The translations under genes and the position numbers were made by a program. 64,000 nt of DNA from Paracoccus maritimus (GTDB taxonomy: Bacteria; Pseudomonadota; Alphaproteobacteria; Rhodobacterales; Rhodobacteraceae): NCBI RefSeq assembly GCF_025195095.1, contig NZ_JANAVZ010000001.1, positions 496,001-560,000 of the forward strand. The letters are read 5' to 3'. Below the pieces are notes generated by a model, which saw only the letters and a list, made by a program, of their open reading frames with translations, made no database searches and had not been told where the DNA came from. This document shows, piece after piece, positions 1-10,745 of this stretch. Each line of letters opens with the position of its first letter. The stretch's first letter is position 1.

Positions 1-2
1 GC

Positions 3-689
3 AAGAACGCCTTCCTGCATGAATCGGGCATCCATCAGGACGGCGTGCTGAAGAATGTCGAGACATTCGAGATCATGAAGCCCGCCGATATCGGGCTGAA
101 CGAAACCAACATCGCGATGGGCAAGCATTCGGGCCGCGCCGCGCTGCGGGCCAAGCTGGCCGACCTGGGATACGAGGTGGGCGACAACCAGTTGAAGGAC
201 ATCTTCGTGCGGTTCAAGGCCTTGGCCGACCGCAAGAAAGAGGTCTATGACGAGGATATCGTGGCGCTGGTGCAGGACGCCACCGCCAATACCCAGGACG
301 ATCACCTGCAGGTCAAGCATCTGCGCGTGATCTGCGGCAGCGACGGGCAGTCTGCCGACCTGACGATGATCGTGGACGGGCAGGAAAAGACCGTTCATGC
401 GACCGGCGACGGTCCGGTGGATGCCTGTTTCAATGCCGTGAAGCAGATCTTTCCGCACGACGCCCGGCTGCAGCTGTATCAGGTCCATGCCGTGACCGAG
501 GGCACCGATGCGCAGGCGACCGTCAGCGTGCGGATGGAGGAGAACGGCCGGATCGTGAACGGGCAATCCGCCGACACCGACACGATCCTGGCCAGCGTCA
601 AGGCCTATGTCGGTGCGTTGAACCATCTGATCGTGCGGCGCGCGCAGCAGGGCCGCGATGACAAGCAGATCAGCATGTATTCGCACTGA
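3..689 (+). CDS. leuA: 2-isopropylmalate synthase, C-terminal part (5' end outside window)
   Basis: LeuA condenses acetyl-CoA with 2-oxoisovalerate, the first committed step of leucine synthesis. Only the last 228 codons are in the window; reading is open from base 3. The first visible residues (NAFLHESGIHQDGVLKN) match the conserved end of the catalytic barrel, whose His residues bind the metal. The rest is the accessory linker and the C-terminal LeuA dimer domain, which in this family binds leucine for feedback inhibition. No T-rich terminator is obvious before mreB. The family assignment is firm, although the catalytic core cannot be inspected here. Confidence 0.95.
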   Translation, partial: KNAFLHESGIHQDGVLKNVETFEIMKPADIGLNETNIAMGKHSGRAALRAKLADLGYEVGDNQLKDIFVRFKALADRKKEVYDEDIVALVQDATANTQDDHLQVKHLRVICGSDGQSADLTMIVDGQEKTVHATGDGPVDACFNAVKQIFPHDARLQLYQVHAVTEGTDAQATVSVRMEENGRIVNGQSADTDTILASVKAYVGALNHLIVRRAQQGRDDKQISMYSH

Positions 690-805
690 CCGAATGCCGA
701 TCACCGACGGACCGCCCGTGACATGCGCGGTCTGTTGCACATCCGGCGCGCGAGCGGCCTTGTTGTGGGGGCGCGCGTCATCGGGGCTTTTCCGGTGGCG
801 CGTAG

Positions 806-1951
<1,146 letters not shown>

Positions 1952-1974
1952 TGCCGCCCGTGCGGAGGCCCTGA

Positions 1975-2916
1975 ATGGCGCGCAAGGGACCCGATTTCTC
2001 GACACCCGTCAGGCGCGTGCTGATCGCGCTGCTGGCGATTGTGCTGATCGCATTGTTCCTGTTCTGGCGGATCGACAGCCCGCGTGCCGAACGGATGCGG
2101 ACCGGGCTGATCGACCGTGTCGTGCCCAGCTTTGAATGGGCCTTCGCGCCGGTCACGCAGCTCAGCCAGATGGTCGCGGGTTTCCAGTCCTATGCCCGCA
2201 TCTACGAACAGAACCAGGAATTGCGGCGCGAACTGCAGAAGATGCAGGCCTGGAAAGAAGCCGCCGTGCAGCTGGAACAGGAAAACTCCAAGCTGCTGGC
2301 GCAGAACAATGTCCGCATCGACCCCGCCCTGACCAGCGTGACCGGGGTGGTGATGGTCGATTCCGGGTCCGCCTTTCGCCAGTCTGTCCTTCTGAACGTG
2401 GGCGCGCAGGACGGCATCGTCGATGGCTGGGCGACCATGGACGGGCTGGGTCTGGTCGGGCGCATCTCGGGCGTCGGGCAGCGGACCAGCCGGGTCGTGC
2501 TGCTGACCGACCCTTCATCGCGCATCCCGGTGACGATCCAGCCATCGGGCGACCGGGCGCTGCTGAACGGCGACAACACGCCGCTTCCGGTGCTGGATTT
2601 CGTCGAAGCGCCGGATAATGTCCGACCCGGCGATCGCGTGGTGACATCGGGCGATGGCGGCGTCTTTCCCCCCGGCCTTCTGGTCGGACAGGTCGTGCAG
2701 GCCAGCGATGGCCGGATGCGGCTGCGCATGGCAGCAGATTATGGCCGGTTGGAGTTTCTGCGCGTGCTGCGCGCCCATCCCGCCGAGGCGGTGGTCGATT
2801 CCGGGGCGATCATCCGTCCGGGCGATCAGGGCCTGATCGGGCCGGAACTGCCGACCTCGCCGGTCGAGGCTGCCCGCGCTACCGACCCTCTGGCCTCGGT
2901 GGGCGCAGATGATTGA
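1975..2916 (+). CDS. mreC: Rod shape-determining protein MreC
   Basis: MreC is the periplasmic scaffold of the elongasome that joins MreB/MreD to the wall synthases PBP2 and RodA. The 313-residue product has a basic cytoplasmic start, one membrane segment at about residues 13-32, a coiled-coil-like region at about 65-105 (rich in E, Q, L and K), and then the paired beta-barrel MreC domain containing VGRISGVGQRTSRVVLLTD. It shares 8 bp with mreD, which suggests translational coupling. The family assignment is clear from domain order and neighbours. Confidence 0.95.
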   Translation: MARKGPDFSTPVRRVLIALLAIVLIALFLFWRIDSPRAERMRTGLIDRVVPSFEWAFAPVTQLSQMVAGFQSYARIYEQNQELRRELQKMQAWKEAAVQLEQENSKLLAQNNVRIDPALTSVTGVVMVDSGSAFRQSVLLNVGAQDGIVDGWATMDGLGLVGRISGVGQRTSRVVLLTDPSSRIPVTIQPSGDRALLNGDNTPLPVLDFVEAPDNVRPGDRVVTSGDGGVFPPGLLVGQVVQASDGRMRLRMAADYGRLEFLRVLRAHPAEAVVDSGAIIRPGDQGLIGPELPTSPVEAARATDPLASVGADD

Positions 2917-3448
2917 GGCGCCGGGACGGCAACTGGTGATCGGCACGGCGTTGTTCTTGCTGTGCATGGGCGCGCTGCTGTTCGTGCGGCTGCTGCCTTT
3001 GTCGGCGGGCCTGACCGGATGGCCGGGGCCGGATCTGGGGCTGTGCCTGACCTTCGCATGGGTGCTGCGGCGCCCCGATCAACTTGCCGCGCCGGTGATC
3101 GCGCTGGTCTTTCTGGCCGAAGACGTGCTGCTGTTGCGTCCGCTGGGGTTGTGGGCGGTGCTGGTTCTTCTGGGAACCGAGGCCGCACGGCTGCGTGAGG
3201 GGCGTTGGCGCGATCAGCCATTCATGGTTGAATGGCTGCGCGTCGCCATTCTGATCGGCGCGATGATGCTGGGCTATCGCGTGGTGTTGCTGCTGTTCCT
3301 GATGCAGCCCCCGCCGCTGGGACAGGTGATGCTGCAACTGATCGCCACGGTGACGGCCTATCCGCTGGTGGTGTTCGTGGCCCGCTGGCTGATCGGGCTG
3401 CGCCGGATCACCGCGACCGAGGCCGAAATGATGAGATACAGCCGATGA
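2909..3448 (+). CDS. mreD: Rod shape-determining membrane protein MreD
   Basis: This is an integral membrane protein of the elongasome. The 179-residue product is strongly hydrophobic, with about five predicted membrane helices. It has little motif content, as is normal for this poorly conserved family. The call rests on length, topology and its place between mreC and the PBP2 gene. The ATG at 2909 overlaps the end of mreC by 8 bp, and its stop overlaps the mrdA start as ATGA. Confidence 0.88.
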   Translation: MIEAPGRQLVIGTALFLLCMGALLFVRLLPLSAGLTGWPGPDLGLCLTFAWVLRRPDQLAAPVIALVFLAEDVLLLRPLGLWAVLVLLGTEAARLREGRWRDQPFMVEWLRVAILIGAMMLGYRVVLLLFLMQPPPLGQVMLQLIATVTAYPLVVFVARWLIGLRRITATEAEMMRYSR

Positions 3449-5391
3449 AAAGACCATCGCGTGATACGCAGGACGGAAGCCGCCGGGTCGGTCGGCGGGG
3501 CCTGTTGCTGGCCGGTATCCAGTTAGGGGTGGTGACGACGCTGGCGCTGCGGCTGCGGTCGATGCAGCTGGAACATGCCGAGGAATATCGCCTTCTCTCC
3601 GACGGAAACTCGATCAAGATCCGCCTGTTGCCACCGGCGCGCGGGCTGATCCATGACCGCAACGGACTGGTGATCGCGGGCAATGAACAGAATTACCGCG
3701 TCACCCTGACCCGCGAAGAGGCTGGGGGCGACGTCGAGCCTGTGCTGCGCCGACTGTCCCGGCTGATCCCGATCAGCGACGCCCGCATGGCCGAGCTTAT
3801 GGAGGAATTTTCCCGGCGCACGGCGATCACGCCCATCGTGTTGGCCGACCGGCTGAGCTGGGAACAGTTCAGCTCGATCGCCGTGAACGCACCGTCGCTG
3901 GCGGGGGTGACGCCGGAATCCGGCCTGTCGCGGGCCTATCCGCGTGCCGGCGATCTGGCCCATGTGGTCGGCTATGTCGGGCCGGTGTCGGATTACGACC
4001 TGTCCAAGATCGAGGATCCGGACCCGGTGCTGATGCTGCCCGAATTCCAGCTTGGGAAGGTCGGTGCCGAAGCCAAGCTGGAGGGCGTGCTGCGCGGCAA
4101 GGCCGGCGCCCGCCGGGTCGAGGTGAACAGCGCCGGACGCGAGATGCGCGAACTGAGCCGGCAAGAGGGCGAACAGGGCGCCACGGTGCAGCTGACCGTG
4201 GACGCGCGGTTGCAGAACTATGCCGCGCAGCGTCTGGGACAGGAAAGCGCGGCGGCGGTGGTGATGGATGTCCAGACCGGCGATCTGCTGGCCATGTGTT
4301 CCTCGCCCAGCTTCGACCCCAACAAGTTCGTGCGCGGCATCTCCAGTACCGATTATCGCGCGCTGATGAGCCACGATCACCGTCCGCTGGCCGACAAGAC
4401 CGTGCAGGGCGTCTATCCGCCCGGATCGACCTTCAAGATGGTCACGCTGCTGGCCGGGCTGGATGCGGGGCTGATCAATGGCGGGTCGCGCTTCTACTGC
4501 CCCGGCTTCACCGAGGTGGGTGGCCGGCGGTTCCACTGCTGGCGGGGCGGCGGGCACGGCTCGATGGACCCGATCCAGAGCCTCGAACAAAGCTGCGACG
4601 TCTTCTACTACGAACTGGCGCAGCGCGTCGGCATCGACCGGATCGCGGCGATGGCCCGGCGGCTGGGGATCGGCGTGACGCACGACCTGCCGATGTCGGC
4701 GGTGGCCGAGGGGATCGCGCCTGACCGGGCGTGGAAGAAGGCCCGCTATGACCAGCCATGGCAGATCGGTGACAGTCTGAACGCGTCGATCGGGCAGGGC
4801 TATGTGCTGGCGTCGCCGCTGCAATTGGCGGTCATGACCTCGCGGGTGGCAACGGGCCGGGTGATCGTGCCGCGTCTGGTGCGTGCGCTTGACGGTATTC
4901 CCCAGCCGCTGGTCGAAGCAGAACCGCTGGGGATCGACGAGGCATGGCTGCGGCTGGCGCGTGGCGGGATGGACGCGGTCATGAACGGCGCTCATGGCAC
5001 GGCCCGTCGGTCCCGCATCCTGCGCGACGACTGGCGCATGGCCGGCAAGACCGGAACCAGTCAGGTCCGCAATATCACCGCCGCCGAGCGCGCGCGGGGC
5101 GTGGTCCGCAACGAACAGTTGCCGTGGAATCGCCGCGACCATGCGCTGTTCGTCTGCTATGCACCGTTTCAGTCACCCCGCTATGCCGTGTCGGTGGTCG
5201 TCGAACATGGCGGCGGCGGATCGGCGGTCGCGGCACCAATCGCCCGCGACATCATGCTGTTCGCGCTGGAAGGCGGGCTGCCGCCGCTGGATTCGGTGCC
5301 CTCGGACCAACGCGCCGAGATGGAGGCGCGCCACGAGGCCATGCATCTTTACACGCCCGATCCGCCGAAATCCGGCCGGACCCGCGCGTGA
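3445..5391 (+). CDS. mrdA: Penicillin-binding protein 2 (elongasome transpeptidase)
   Basis: PBP2 is the class B transpeptidase that cross-links peptidoglycan during rod elongation, working with RodA. From the ATG at 3445 it is 648 residues long. It has a short cytoplasmic tail, a membrane anchor at about 19-37, a PBP dimerisation/pedestal domain, and a transpeptidase domain with active-site S328-T-F-K331, a later SCD triad and KTGTSQV. An in-frame open stretch runs upstream to 3232 inside mreD, but the ATGA overlap with mreD and the family length favour 3445. It is followed by rodA after 12 bp. Confidence 0.95.
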   Translation: MKRPSRDTQDGSRRVGRRGLLLAGIQLGVVTTLALRLRSMQLEHAEEYRLLSDGNSIKIRLLPPARGLIHDRNGLVIAGNEQNYRVTLTREEAGGDVEPVLRRLSRLIPISDARMAELMEEFSRRTAITPIVLADRLSWEQFSSIAVNAPSLAGVTPESGLSRAYPRAGDLAHVVGYVGPVSDYDLSKIEDPDPVLMLPEFQLGKVGAEAKLEGVLRGKAGARRVEVNSAGREMRELSRQEGEQGATVQLTVDARLQNYAAQRLGQESAAAVVMDVQTGDLLAMCSSPSFDPNKFVRGISSTDYRALMSHDHRPLADKTVQGVYPPGSTFKMVTLLAGLDAGLINGGSRFYCPGFTEVGGRRFHCWRGGGHGSMDPIQSLEQSCDVFYYELAQRVGIDRIAAMARRLGIGVTHDLPMSAVAEGIAPDRAWKKARYDQPWQIGDSLNASIGQGYVLASPLQLAVMTSRVATGRVIVPRLVRALDGIPQPLVEAEPLGIDEAWLRLARGGMDAVMNGAHGTARRSRILRDDWRMAGKTGTSQVRNITAAERARGVVRNEQLPWNRRDHALFVCYAPFQSPRYAVSVVVEHGGGGSAVAAPIARDIMLFALEGGLPPLDSVPSDQRAEMEARHEAMHLYTPDPPKSGRTRA

Positions 5392-5403
5392 CAGGGGGCG
5401 GCG

Positions 5404-6543
5404 ATGGCCTATCTTGACTATCAGGTTGCGCAGGCACCGACCGGGTGGCGCAAGATCCTGCATCTGAACTGGCCGCTGGTGTTCCTTCTGTCGGCGGTCG
5501 CCTGTTTCGGCTTCGTGATGCTGTATTCCGTCGCTGGCGGGCAGGCCGACACCTGGGCCAAACCGCAGATGTATCGCTTTGCCGTTGGCATGGCGGCGAT
5601 GTTCGCGCTGGCCTTCGTGCCGATGTGGTTCTGGCGCGGCGTGTCGGTGTTTTCCTATGTGCTGTGCCTTCTGCTGCTGGTTGCGGTGGAACTGGTCGGC
5701 GATATCGGCATGGGCGCGCAGCGCTGGATCGAATTCGGTCCCATCCGGCTGCAACCCTCGGAACTGATGAAGATTGCGCTGGTTCTGGTCTTGGCCGCCT
5801 ATTACGACATGCTGCCGGTGAACCGTGTGTCCCGCCCGCTTTGGGTGCTGATCCCGGTGGCGCTGATCCTGCTGCCGACCGCGCTGGTGCTGAAGCAGCC
5901 GGATCTGGGCACCTCGCTGATGCTGGTCGCGGGGGGGGGAATCCTGATGTTCGCGGCGGGCGTGTCGCTGTGGTATTTCGGCGCGGTGTTCACCATGATC
6001 GGTGGCCTGATCTATGCCGTGATGTCCAGCCGCGGAACCGACTGGCAGTTGCTGAAGGACTATCAGTACCGCCGCATCGATACGTTCATCGACCCGTCGG
6101 TCGATCCCCTGGGCGCTGGCTACAACATCACGCAGGCGCAGATCGCGCTGGGATCGGGCGGCTGGTCGGGCCGCGGTTTCATGCAAGGCACGCAGTCGCG
6201 GCTGAACTTCCTGCCCGAGAAGCAGACCGACTTCATCTTTACGGTGCTGGCCGAGGAATTCGGTTTCGTTGGCGCGTTCTCGTTGCTGGTGCTTTACACG
6301 CTGATCATCGGCTTCTGTCTTTACTCGGCGCTGTCCAACCGCGACCGTTTCGGCGCGCTGCTGACCATCGGCATCAGCGGCACGTTCTTCGTCTATTTTT
6401 CGATCAACATGGGCATGGTGATGGGGCTTCTGCCGGTCGTCGGCTCGCCGCTGCCGCTGGTCAGCTATGGCGGCACGGCGATGATGATCCTGCTGATGGG
6501 CTTCGGCATGGTCCAGTCCGCGCATGTCCACAGGCCAAGGTGA
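5404..6543 (+). CDS. rodA: Rod shape-determining protein RodA (SEDS glycosyltransferase)
   Basis: RodA is the SEDS-family peptidoglycan glycosyltransferase that polymerises lipid II during elongation, paired with PBP2. The 379-residue product has roughly ten membrane helices. It also has family motifs including GAQRWIEFGPIRLQPSEL near residue 105, FLPEKQTDFIFTVLAEEFGF near 270 and PLPLVSYGGTAM near 355. It lies 12 bp after mrdA, the classic mrdAB arrangement, and ends the morphology operon. The ghrA-type gene starts only 4 bp later and may be co-transcribed. Confidence 0.95.
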   Translation: MAYLDYQVAQAPTGWRKILHLNWPLVFLLSAVACFGFVMLYSVAGGQADTWAKPQMYRFAVGMAAMFALAFVPMWFWRGVSVFSYVLCLLLLVAVELVGDIGMGAQRWIEFGPIRLQPSELMKIALVLVLAAYYDMLPVNRVSRPLWVLIPVALILLPTALVLKQPDLGTSLMLVAGGGILMFAAGVSLWYFGAVFTMIGGLIYAVMSSRGTDWQLLKDYQYRRIDTFIDPSVDPLGAGYNITQAQIALGSGGWSGRGFMQGTQSRLNFLPEKQTDFIFTVLAEEFGFVGAFSLLVLYTLIIGFCLYSALSNRDRFGALLTIGISGTFFVYFSINMGMVMGLLPVVGSPLPLVSYGGTAMMILLMGFGMVQSAHVHRPR

Positions 6544-6547
6544 CGCG

Positions 6548-7456
6548 ATGAAGGTCCTGTTCGCAGCCCCCGACAGGATGTGGTCCGAATGGGCGCCGGC
6601 CCTGCAGTCGGCCTGCCCCGAGATGGATCTGGCGCGCGACGGCGCCCCTGCAGGCTTCGACGCCATCATCTACGCCCCAGGCGGCGAGATCGACGATCTG
6701 TCCCCCTTCAGCAATGCAAGGCTTGTCCAAAGCCTCTGGGCCGGGGTCGAACGTATCGTTACCAACCCGACGCTGACACAACCCCTGGCCCGGATGGTCG
6801 ATCCGGGGCTGGCACAGGGCATGGCCGAATTCTGCACGGGCTGGGTCATGCGCGCGCATCTGGGGATGGACCGCTATCTGCAGGACGGGAACTGGCGCAA
6901 CGGTCAGATCCCGCCCTTGGCCCGGGAACGCGATGTCGTGATTCTGGGCATGGGCGAACTTGGCCGTGCCGTGGCCGCGATGTTGCGGCCGATCGGCTTC
7001 CGGTTGACCGGATTCAGCGCGTCGGGCCGACCGGTGGACGGCGTCGAGGTCCTGCCCGGAGACCACCTGGATCAGGCATTGCAGCGGGCGGACATCCTGG
7101 TGACGCTGCTGCCCGATACCCCGGACACGCGCGGGCTGATGGACGCGGCACGGCTGGCGCATCTTCCCAAGGGGGCATGGCTGATAAACCCAGGCCGCGG
7201 GACGTTGATCGACGATGACGCCCTTCTGGACGCGCTGGATCGCGGGCAGCTGGGACACGCGGTTCTGGATGTCTTTCGTGACGAACCCCTGCCGCCGTCG
7301 CATCAGTTCTGGGGCCATCCCGGCGTGACCGTCACCCCCCACATCGCCGCCGAGACGCGCCCTCAAACCGCAGCCCCGGTGGTGGCCGAAAATCTGCGCC
7401 GCGCGATGTCGGGTGCGCCGATCCTGCATCTGGTGGACCGAACGAAGGGATACTAG
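6548..7456 (+). CDS. ghrA: Glyoxylate/hydroxypyruvate reductase A-type 2-hydroxyacid dehydrogenase
   Basis: This is a predicted NAD(P)H-dependent reductase of glyoxylate or hydroxypyruvate, in the D-isomer-specific 2-hydroxyacid dehydrogenase family. The 302-residue product has a Rossmann motif ILGMGELGRAVA near residue 137. The substrate and catalytic residues fall in INPGRGTLID (Arg), DVFRDEPLP (Glu) and VTPHIAAET (His). The short N-terminal half matches the GhrA rather than the SerA branch. The ATG at 6548 was chosen because the longer reading runs into rodA. Substrate preference is inferred from the family. Confidence 0.85.
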   Translation: MKVLFAAPDRMWSEWAPALQSACPEMDLARDGAPAGFDAIIYAPGGEIDDLSPFSNARLVQSLWAGVERIVTNPTLTQPLARMVDPGLAQGMAEFCTGWVMRAHLGMDRYLQDGNWRNGQIPPLARERDVVILGMGELGRAVAAMLRPIGFRLTGFSASGRPVDGVEVLPGDHLDQALQRADILVTLLPDTPDTRGLMDAARLAHLPKGAWLINPGRGTLIDDDALLDALDRGQLGHAVLDVFRDEPLPPSHQFWGHPGVTVTPHIAAETRPQTAAPVVAENLRRAMSGAPILHLVDRTKGY

Positions 7457-7459
7457 CCC

Positions 7460-8134
7460 TCAGCGACGCGTATCGTCATCGTCTGGCGTTGCCACGGGCG
7501 TCGCGGTCGTCTGGATCGGGCGATGCACTGTGACCCTGGCGATCCGTTCGGCCATCTTCTTCTGCCGCCTGCGGTGATAGGCGCGGATCACCGGCACGGT
7601 CAGGTAATGCGCGGCGATGCTGACCGCCAGCCCGATGATGGTGCCGCCGACGACATAGGGCCAGTAAACCTGTTGAAAGAACTCGGCCAGATGGCCCCAA
7701 TGGGCTTCTTCGGGGCCAAAAATCGACCGGATATTGTGCCACAGCTCGGCGCTGGCGCGCGCGAACTCGCCAAAGATCATCTGCGGGCCCAGATCGCCGT
7801 CAAAGCCCAGCAACTGCCGGCCAAGGCTGACCGCCAGCACGGCGATGAAGGGAAAGGTGACCGGATTTCCGACAAAGGTCGCCAGCAAAGCTGCAAGGAT
7901 GTTGCCGCCGATCAGCCAGGCACAGGCCGCGCCGGACAGGAAATGCAGTCCGAACAGCGGCGTGAACGACACGAACACGCCCGCCGCGACGCCACGGCCG
8001 ATCCGGTGCGGCTGATCCGGCAGCCTGCGCACACGGTGCAGCACATATGTGCCCGCCCGGCGCCATCCGCCGCGCGGATAGATCATGTCGCTGGCCATCT
8101 GGCCGTAGCTGCGCGGTTTGCGGCGCTTGAACAA
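7460..8134 (-). CDS. DUF2062 membrane protein
   Basis: The function is unknown. The 224-residue product starts with a basic tail and then has the DUF2062 pattern: a glycine-rich helix GRGVAAGVFVSFTPLFGLH near residue 45, NPVTFPFIAVL near 90, and a final helix around 165-185. The tail after that is basic and Thr-rich. It converges on the ghrA-type gene with only 3 bp between stops. It is 40 bp downstream of rsh on the same strand and so may share its transcript. The family call is firm but carries no functional information. Confidence 0.8.
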   Translation of the reverse strand: MFKRRKPRSYGQMASDMIYPRGGWRRAGTYVLHRVRRLPDQPHRIGRGVAAGVFVSFTPLFGLHFLSGAACAWLIGGNILAALLATFVGNPVTFPFIAVLAVSLGRQLLGFDGDLGPQMIFGEFARASAELWHNIRSIFGPEEAHWGHLAEFFQQVYWPYVVGGTIIGLAVSIAAHYLTVPVIRAYHRRRQKKMAERIARVTVHRPIQTTATPVATPDDDDTRR

Positions 8135-8174
8135 CTTCCCACCCGATCTATCGCAAAGGCGCGCGACCGCGGCC

Positions 8175-10292
8175 CTACGGCTTCAGCGCCGGATCGCGGA
8201 TCCGTGCCACCTGCGCCACGTCGCTTTCCGCCTCCAGTGCGGTCAGCAGGTTGTGCAGATGCTCATGGTCCCGCAACTCGACCTCGACCTCGATCCGGTA
8301 GAAATCCGGCTTGCGGTCAATGAACTCGAGGTTCGAGATATTCGCCCCCTGCGCCCCGATCAACCCGCAGATGCGCCCCAGAACCCCCGCATCATGCCGG
8401 ATGGTCAGATTCAGCAGGGTCGAATAGGCGGCGGGATGGCGTCCGTCGCGCCATTGCAGATCGACCCAGCGATCCGGGCTGTCCTCGAACTCGGCCAGCA
8501 CCGGACAGTCGATGGCGTGAATGACCACGCCCCTGCCGCGATAGGTGATGCCCACGATCCGCTCGCCCGGCAGCGGGTTGCAGCATGGCGCGCGCTGGAA
8601 TTCCGCGTCAGCCTCAAGTCCCGCGAAGGGCCGCGTGCGGTCGATCTCATCCTGCGGCGCGTCGGCCAGTTCGGGATACAGGACGTCCAGCACTTCCTTG
8701 GCCGAATTCTCGGCACTGCCGATCCGGGCCAGAAGGTCATCGGCGTTGGCCAACCCCATCTGTTTGGCGGCGGTGCGCAGCGCCTTGTCGGTCGGTTTGC
8801 GGCCGACATGTTCGAAACTGACGCGCACCAGCTCGCGACCCAGCCGGATGAAACGGTCGCGATCCTCTTCGCGCAGCGACCGCCGGATCGCCGCCTTGGC
8901 CCGCCCGGTCACGACGATGTCCAGCCATGTCGCCTGCGGACGCTGGCCCGAGGCCGAGATGATATCGACCGACTGGCCGTTCTTCAGCCGCGTCCACAGT
9001 GGCACGCGGATCCCGTCCACCTTGGCGCCAACGCAGCTGTTTCCCAGCCGCGTGTGAATGGCATAGGCAAAGTCGATCGGCGTCGCACCCTTGGGCAGCT
9101 GCATCACGTCGCCCTTGGGCGTAAAGCAGAAGACCAGATCCTGATACATCTCCAGCTTCACATGCTCGAGAAACTCGTTGTGATCCTCGCCGTCCAGGCG
9201 GTCGGCAAGGCTGTCGATCCAGGCTGCCGGATCGACCGCGAACGGGTTCTTGGTGCGAACGCCGTCGCGATAGGCCCAATGCGCGGCGACACCCGCCTCG
9301 GCCACCTCGTGCATCTGCCGGGTGCGGATCTGCACCTCGACCCGCTTGCCGTCGCGTCCCGACACGGTGGTGTGGATCGAACGATAACCGTTCGCCTTGG
9401 GCTGGCTGATATAGTCCTTGAACCGACCGGGCACCGCCCGCCAGCGATGATGGATCACCCCAAGCGCGCGATAGCAGTCCATCTCGTTCCGGGTGATGAT
9501 CCGAAAGCCATAGATGTCCGACAGCCGCGAGAAGGCCAGCTGCTTTTCCTGCATTTTCCGCCAGACGGAAAACGGTTTCTTCGCGCGGCCGAACACATCC
9601 GCGTCGATCCGTTCCTTTTCCAGTTCGGCGCGGATATCGGCGGTGATCTGGCCGATCACATCGCCCGATTCCTTCTGCAGGCTGACGAAACGCCGGATGA
9701 TCGAATTGCGGGCTTCGGGATTGATGACCTTGAAGGCCAGATCCTCAAGCTCTTCGCGCATCCATTGCATGCCCATGCGCCCGGCCAGCGGCGCATAGAT
9801 GTCCATCGTCTCCCGCGCCTTCTGCACCTGCTTGTCAGGCCGCATCGAGCGGATCGTGCGCATGTTGTGCAGCCGGTCGGCCAGCTTGACCAGGATCACC
9901 CGCAGATCGCGGGACATTGCCATGAACAGCTTGCGGAAATTCTCGGCCTGCTTCGACTGCGCGCTGCTTAGTTGCAGATTGGTCAGCTTGGTGACGCCAT
10001 CGACCAGCTCGGCGATCTCGGCACCAAACATCGCCGAGACCTCGTCCTTGGTGGAGCGGGTATCCTCGACGGTATCGTGCAGAAGGGCGGTGACGATGGT
10101 GGCATCGTCCAGCCGCATTTCGGTCAGGATGGCGGCGACCGCGATGGGGTGGGTGAAATAGGGCTCGCCCGAGTGCCGGAACTGCCCCTCATGCATCCGC
10201 ATGCCGTATTCATAGGCGTCGCGGATCAGCTCCGCGTCACTGCGCGGGTTGTAGTTGCGAACAAGCGCAATGAGGTCTTCGACGTCGATCAT
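8175..10292 (-). CDS. rsh: Bifunctional (p)ppGpp synthetase/hydrolase (RelA/SpoT homologue)
   Basis: This is the stringent-response enzyme that makes and degrades (p)ppGpp; alphaproteobacteria usually carry a single bifunctional copy. The 705-residue product has an N-terminal HD hydrolase domain with ALLHDTVEDT (H72-D73), a synthetase domain with RFKDYISQPKANGYRSIHT near residue 285, a TGS domain at about 380-440, and a C-terminal ACT domain. With the HD and synthetase motifs intact, both activities are expected. It lies 28 bp downstream of rpoZ on the same strand, the common rpoZ-spoT arrangement. Confidence 0.95.
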   Translation of the reverse strand: MIDVEDLIALVRNYNPRSDAELIRDAYEYGMRMHEGQFRHSGEPYFTHPIAVAAILTEMRLDDATIVTALLHDTVEDTRSTKDEVSAMFGAEIAELVDGVTKLTNLQLSSAQSKQAENFRKLFMAMSRDLRVILVKLADRLHNMRTIRSMRPDKQVQKARETMDIYAPLAGRMGMQWMREELEDLAFKVINPEARNSIIRRFVSLQKESGDVIGQITADIRAELEKERIDADVFGRAKKPFSVWRKMQEKQLAFSRLSDIYGFRIITRNEMDCYRALGVIHHRWRAVPGRFKDYISQPKANGYRSIHTTVSGRDGKRVEVQIRTRQMHEVAEAGVAAHWAYRDGVRTKNPFAVDPAAWIDSLADRLDGEDHNEFLEHVKLEMYQDLVFCFTPKGDVMQLPKGATPIDFAYAIHTRLGNSCVGAKVDGIRVPLWTRLKNGQSVDIISASGQRPQATWLDIVVTGRAKAAIRRSLREEDRDRFIRLGRELVRVSFEHVGRKPTDKALRTAAKQMGLANADDLLARIGSAENSAKEVLDVLYPELADAPQDEIDRTRPFAGLEADAEFQRAPCCNPLPGERIVGITYRGRGVVIHAIDCPVLAEFEDSPDRWVDLQWRDGRHPAAYSTLLNLTIRHDAGVLGRICGLIGAQGANISNLEFIDRKPDFYRIEVEVELRDHEHLHNLLTALEAESDVAQVARIRDPALKP

Positions 10293-10320
10293 GCCTGTCG
10301 AGGACCTCTTCCGTTCTGCC

Positions 10321-10674
10321 TTAGCGCTGGTTGGCTTCCAGCATCATGCGCAGCATCCGCTCTTCGGATTCCTCGTCGGCGGGCTTGGGCCGATCGACCT
10401 CGGCCCCCAGCAGCAACGCCATCGCGTCCTCTTCTGGCTCATCGACCTCGATCTGCGTCTGGGTCGATTCGATCATCCGCTCGCGCAGATCATCCACCGG
10501 CTGGGTTTCCTCGGCGATCTCGCGCAGCGCGACGACCGGGTTCTTGTCGTTGTCGCGGTCCACCGTGGGCGCGTTGCCCGAGGCGATCTCGCGCGCGCGG
10601 TGCGCGGCCAGCATCACCAGGTCAAAACGGTTGGGAACCTTGTCGACGCAGTCTTCGACCGTTACGCGGGCCAT
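10321..10674 (-). CDS. rpoZ: RNA polymerase omega subunit
   Basis: Omega assists beta-prime folding and RNA polymerase assembly, and in many bacteria forms part of a ppGpp site. The 117-residue product begins [20 protein letters not shown], followed by LAAHRAREI and [11 protein letters not shown], all canonical for RpoZ. The acidic C-terminal tail is longer than in E. coli, which is usual in alphaproteobacteria. It lies upstream of rsh on the same strand, linking polymerase assembly to stringent control. Confidence 0.95.
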   Translation of the reverse strand: MARVTVEDCVDKVPNRFDLVMLAAHRAREIASGNAPTVDRDNDKNPVVALREIAEETQPVDDLRERMIESTQTQIEVDEPEEDAMALLLGAEVDRPKPADEESEERMLRMMLEANQR

Positions 10675-10745
10675 GTGTCACCTGTGCATTTGCGAATCGG
10701 GTATCCGGGGCGAAACCGGAGTAGTGATGGCGCAGCCGGGAAATG

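Noticed and set aside
3232..3444. In-frame upstream extension of mrdA
   Set aside because: It lies inside mreD in another frame. The ATGA overlap at 3445 and the normal PBP2 length fit better.
8118..9971. Long open frame antisense to rsh
   Set aside because: High-GC genomes produce long shadow frames. Its translation has no family motifs, while the opposite strand encodes a textbook RSH protein.
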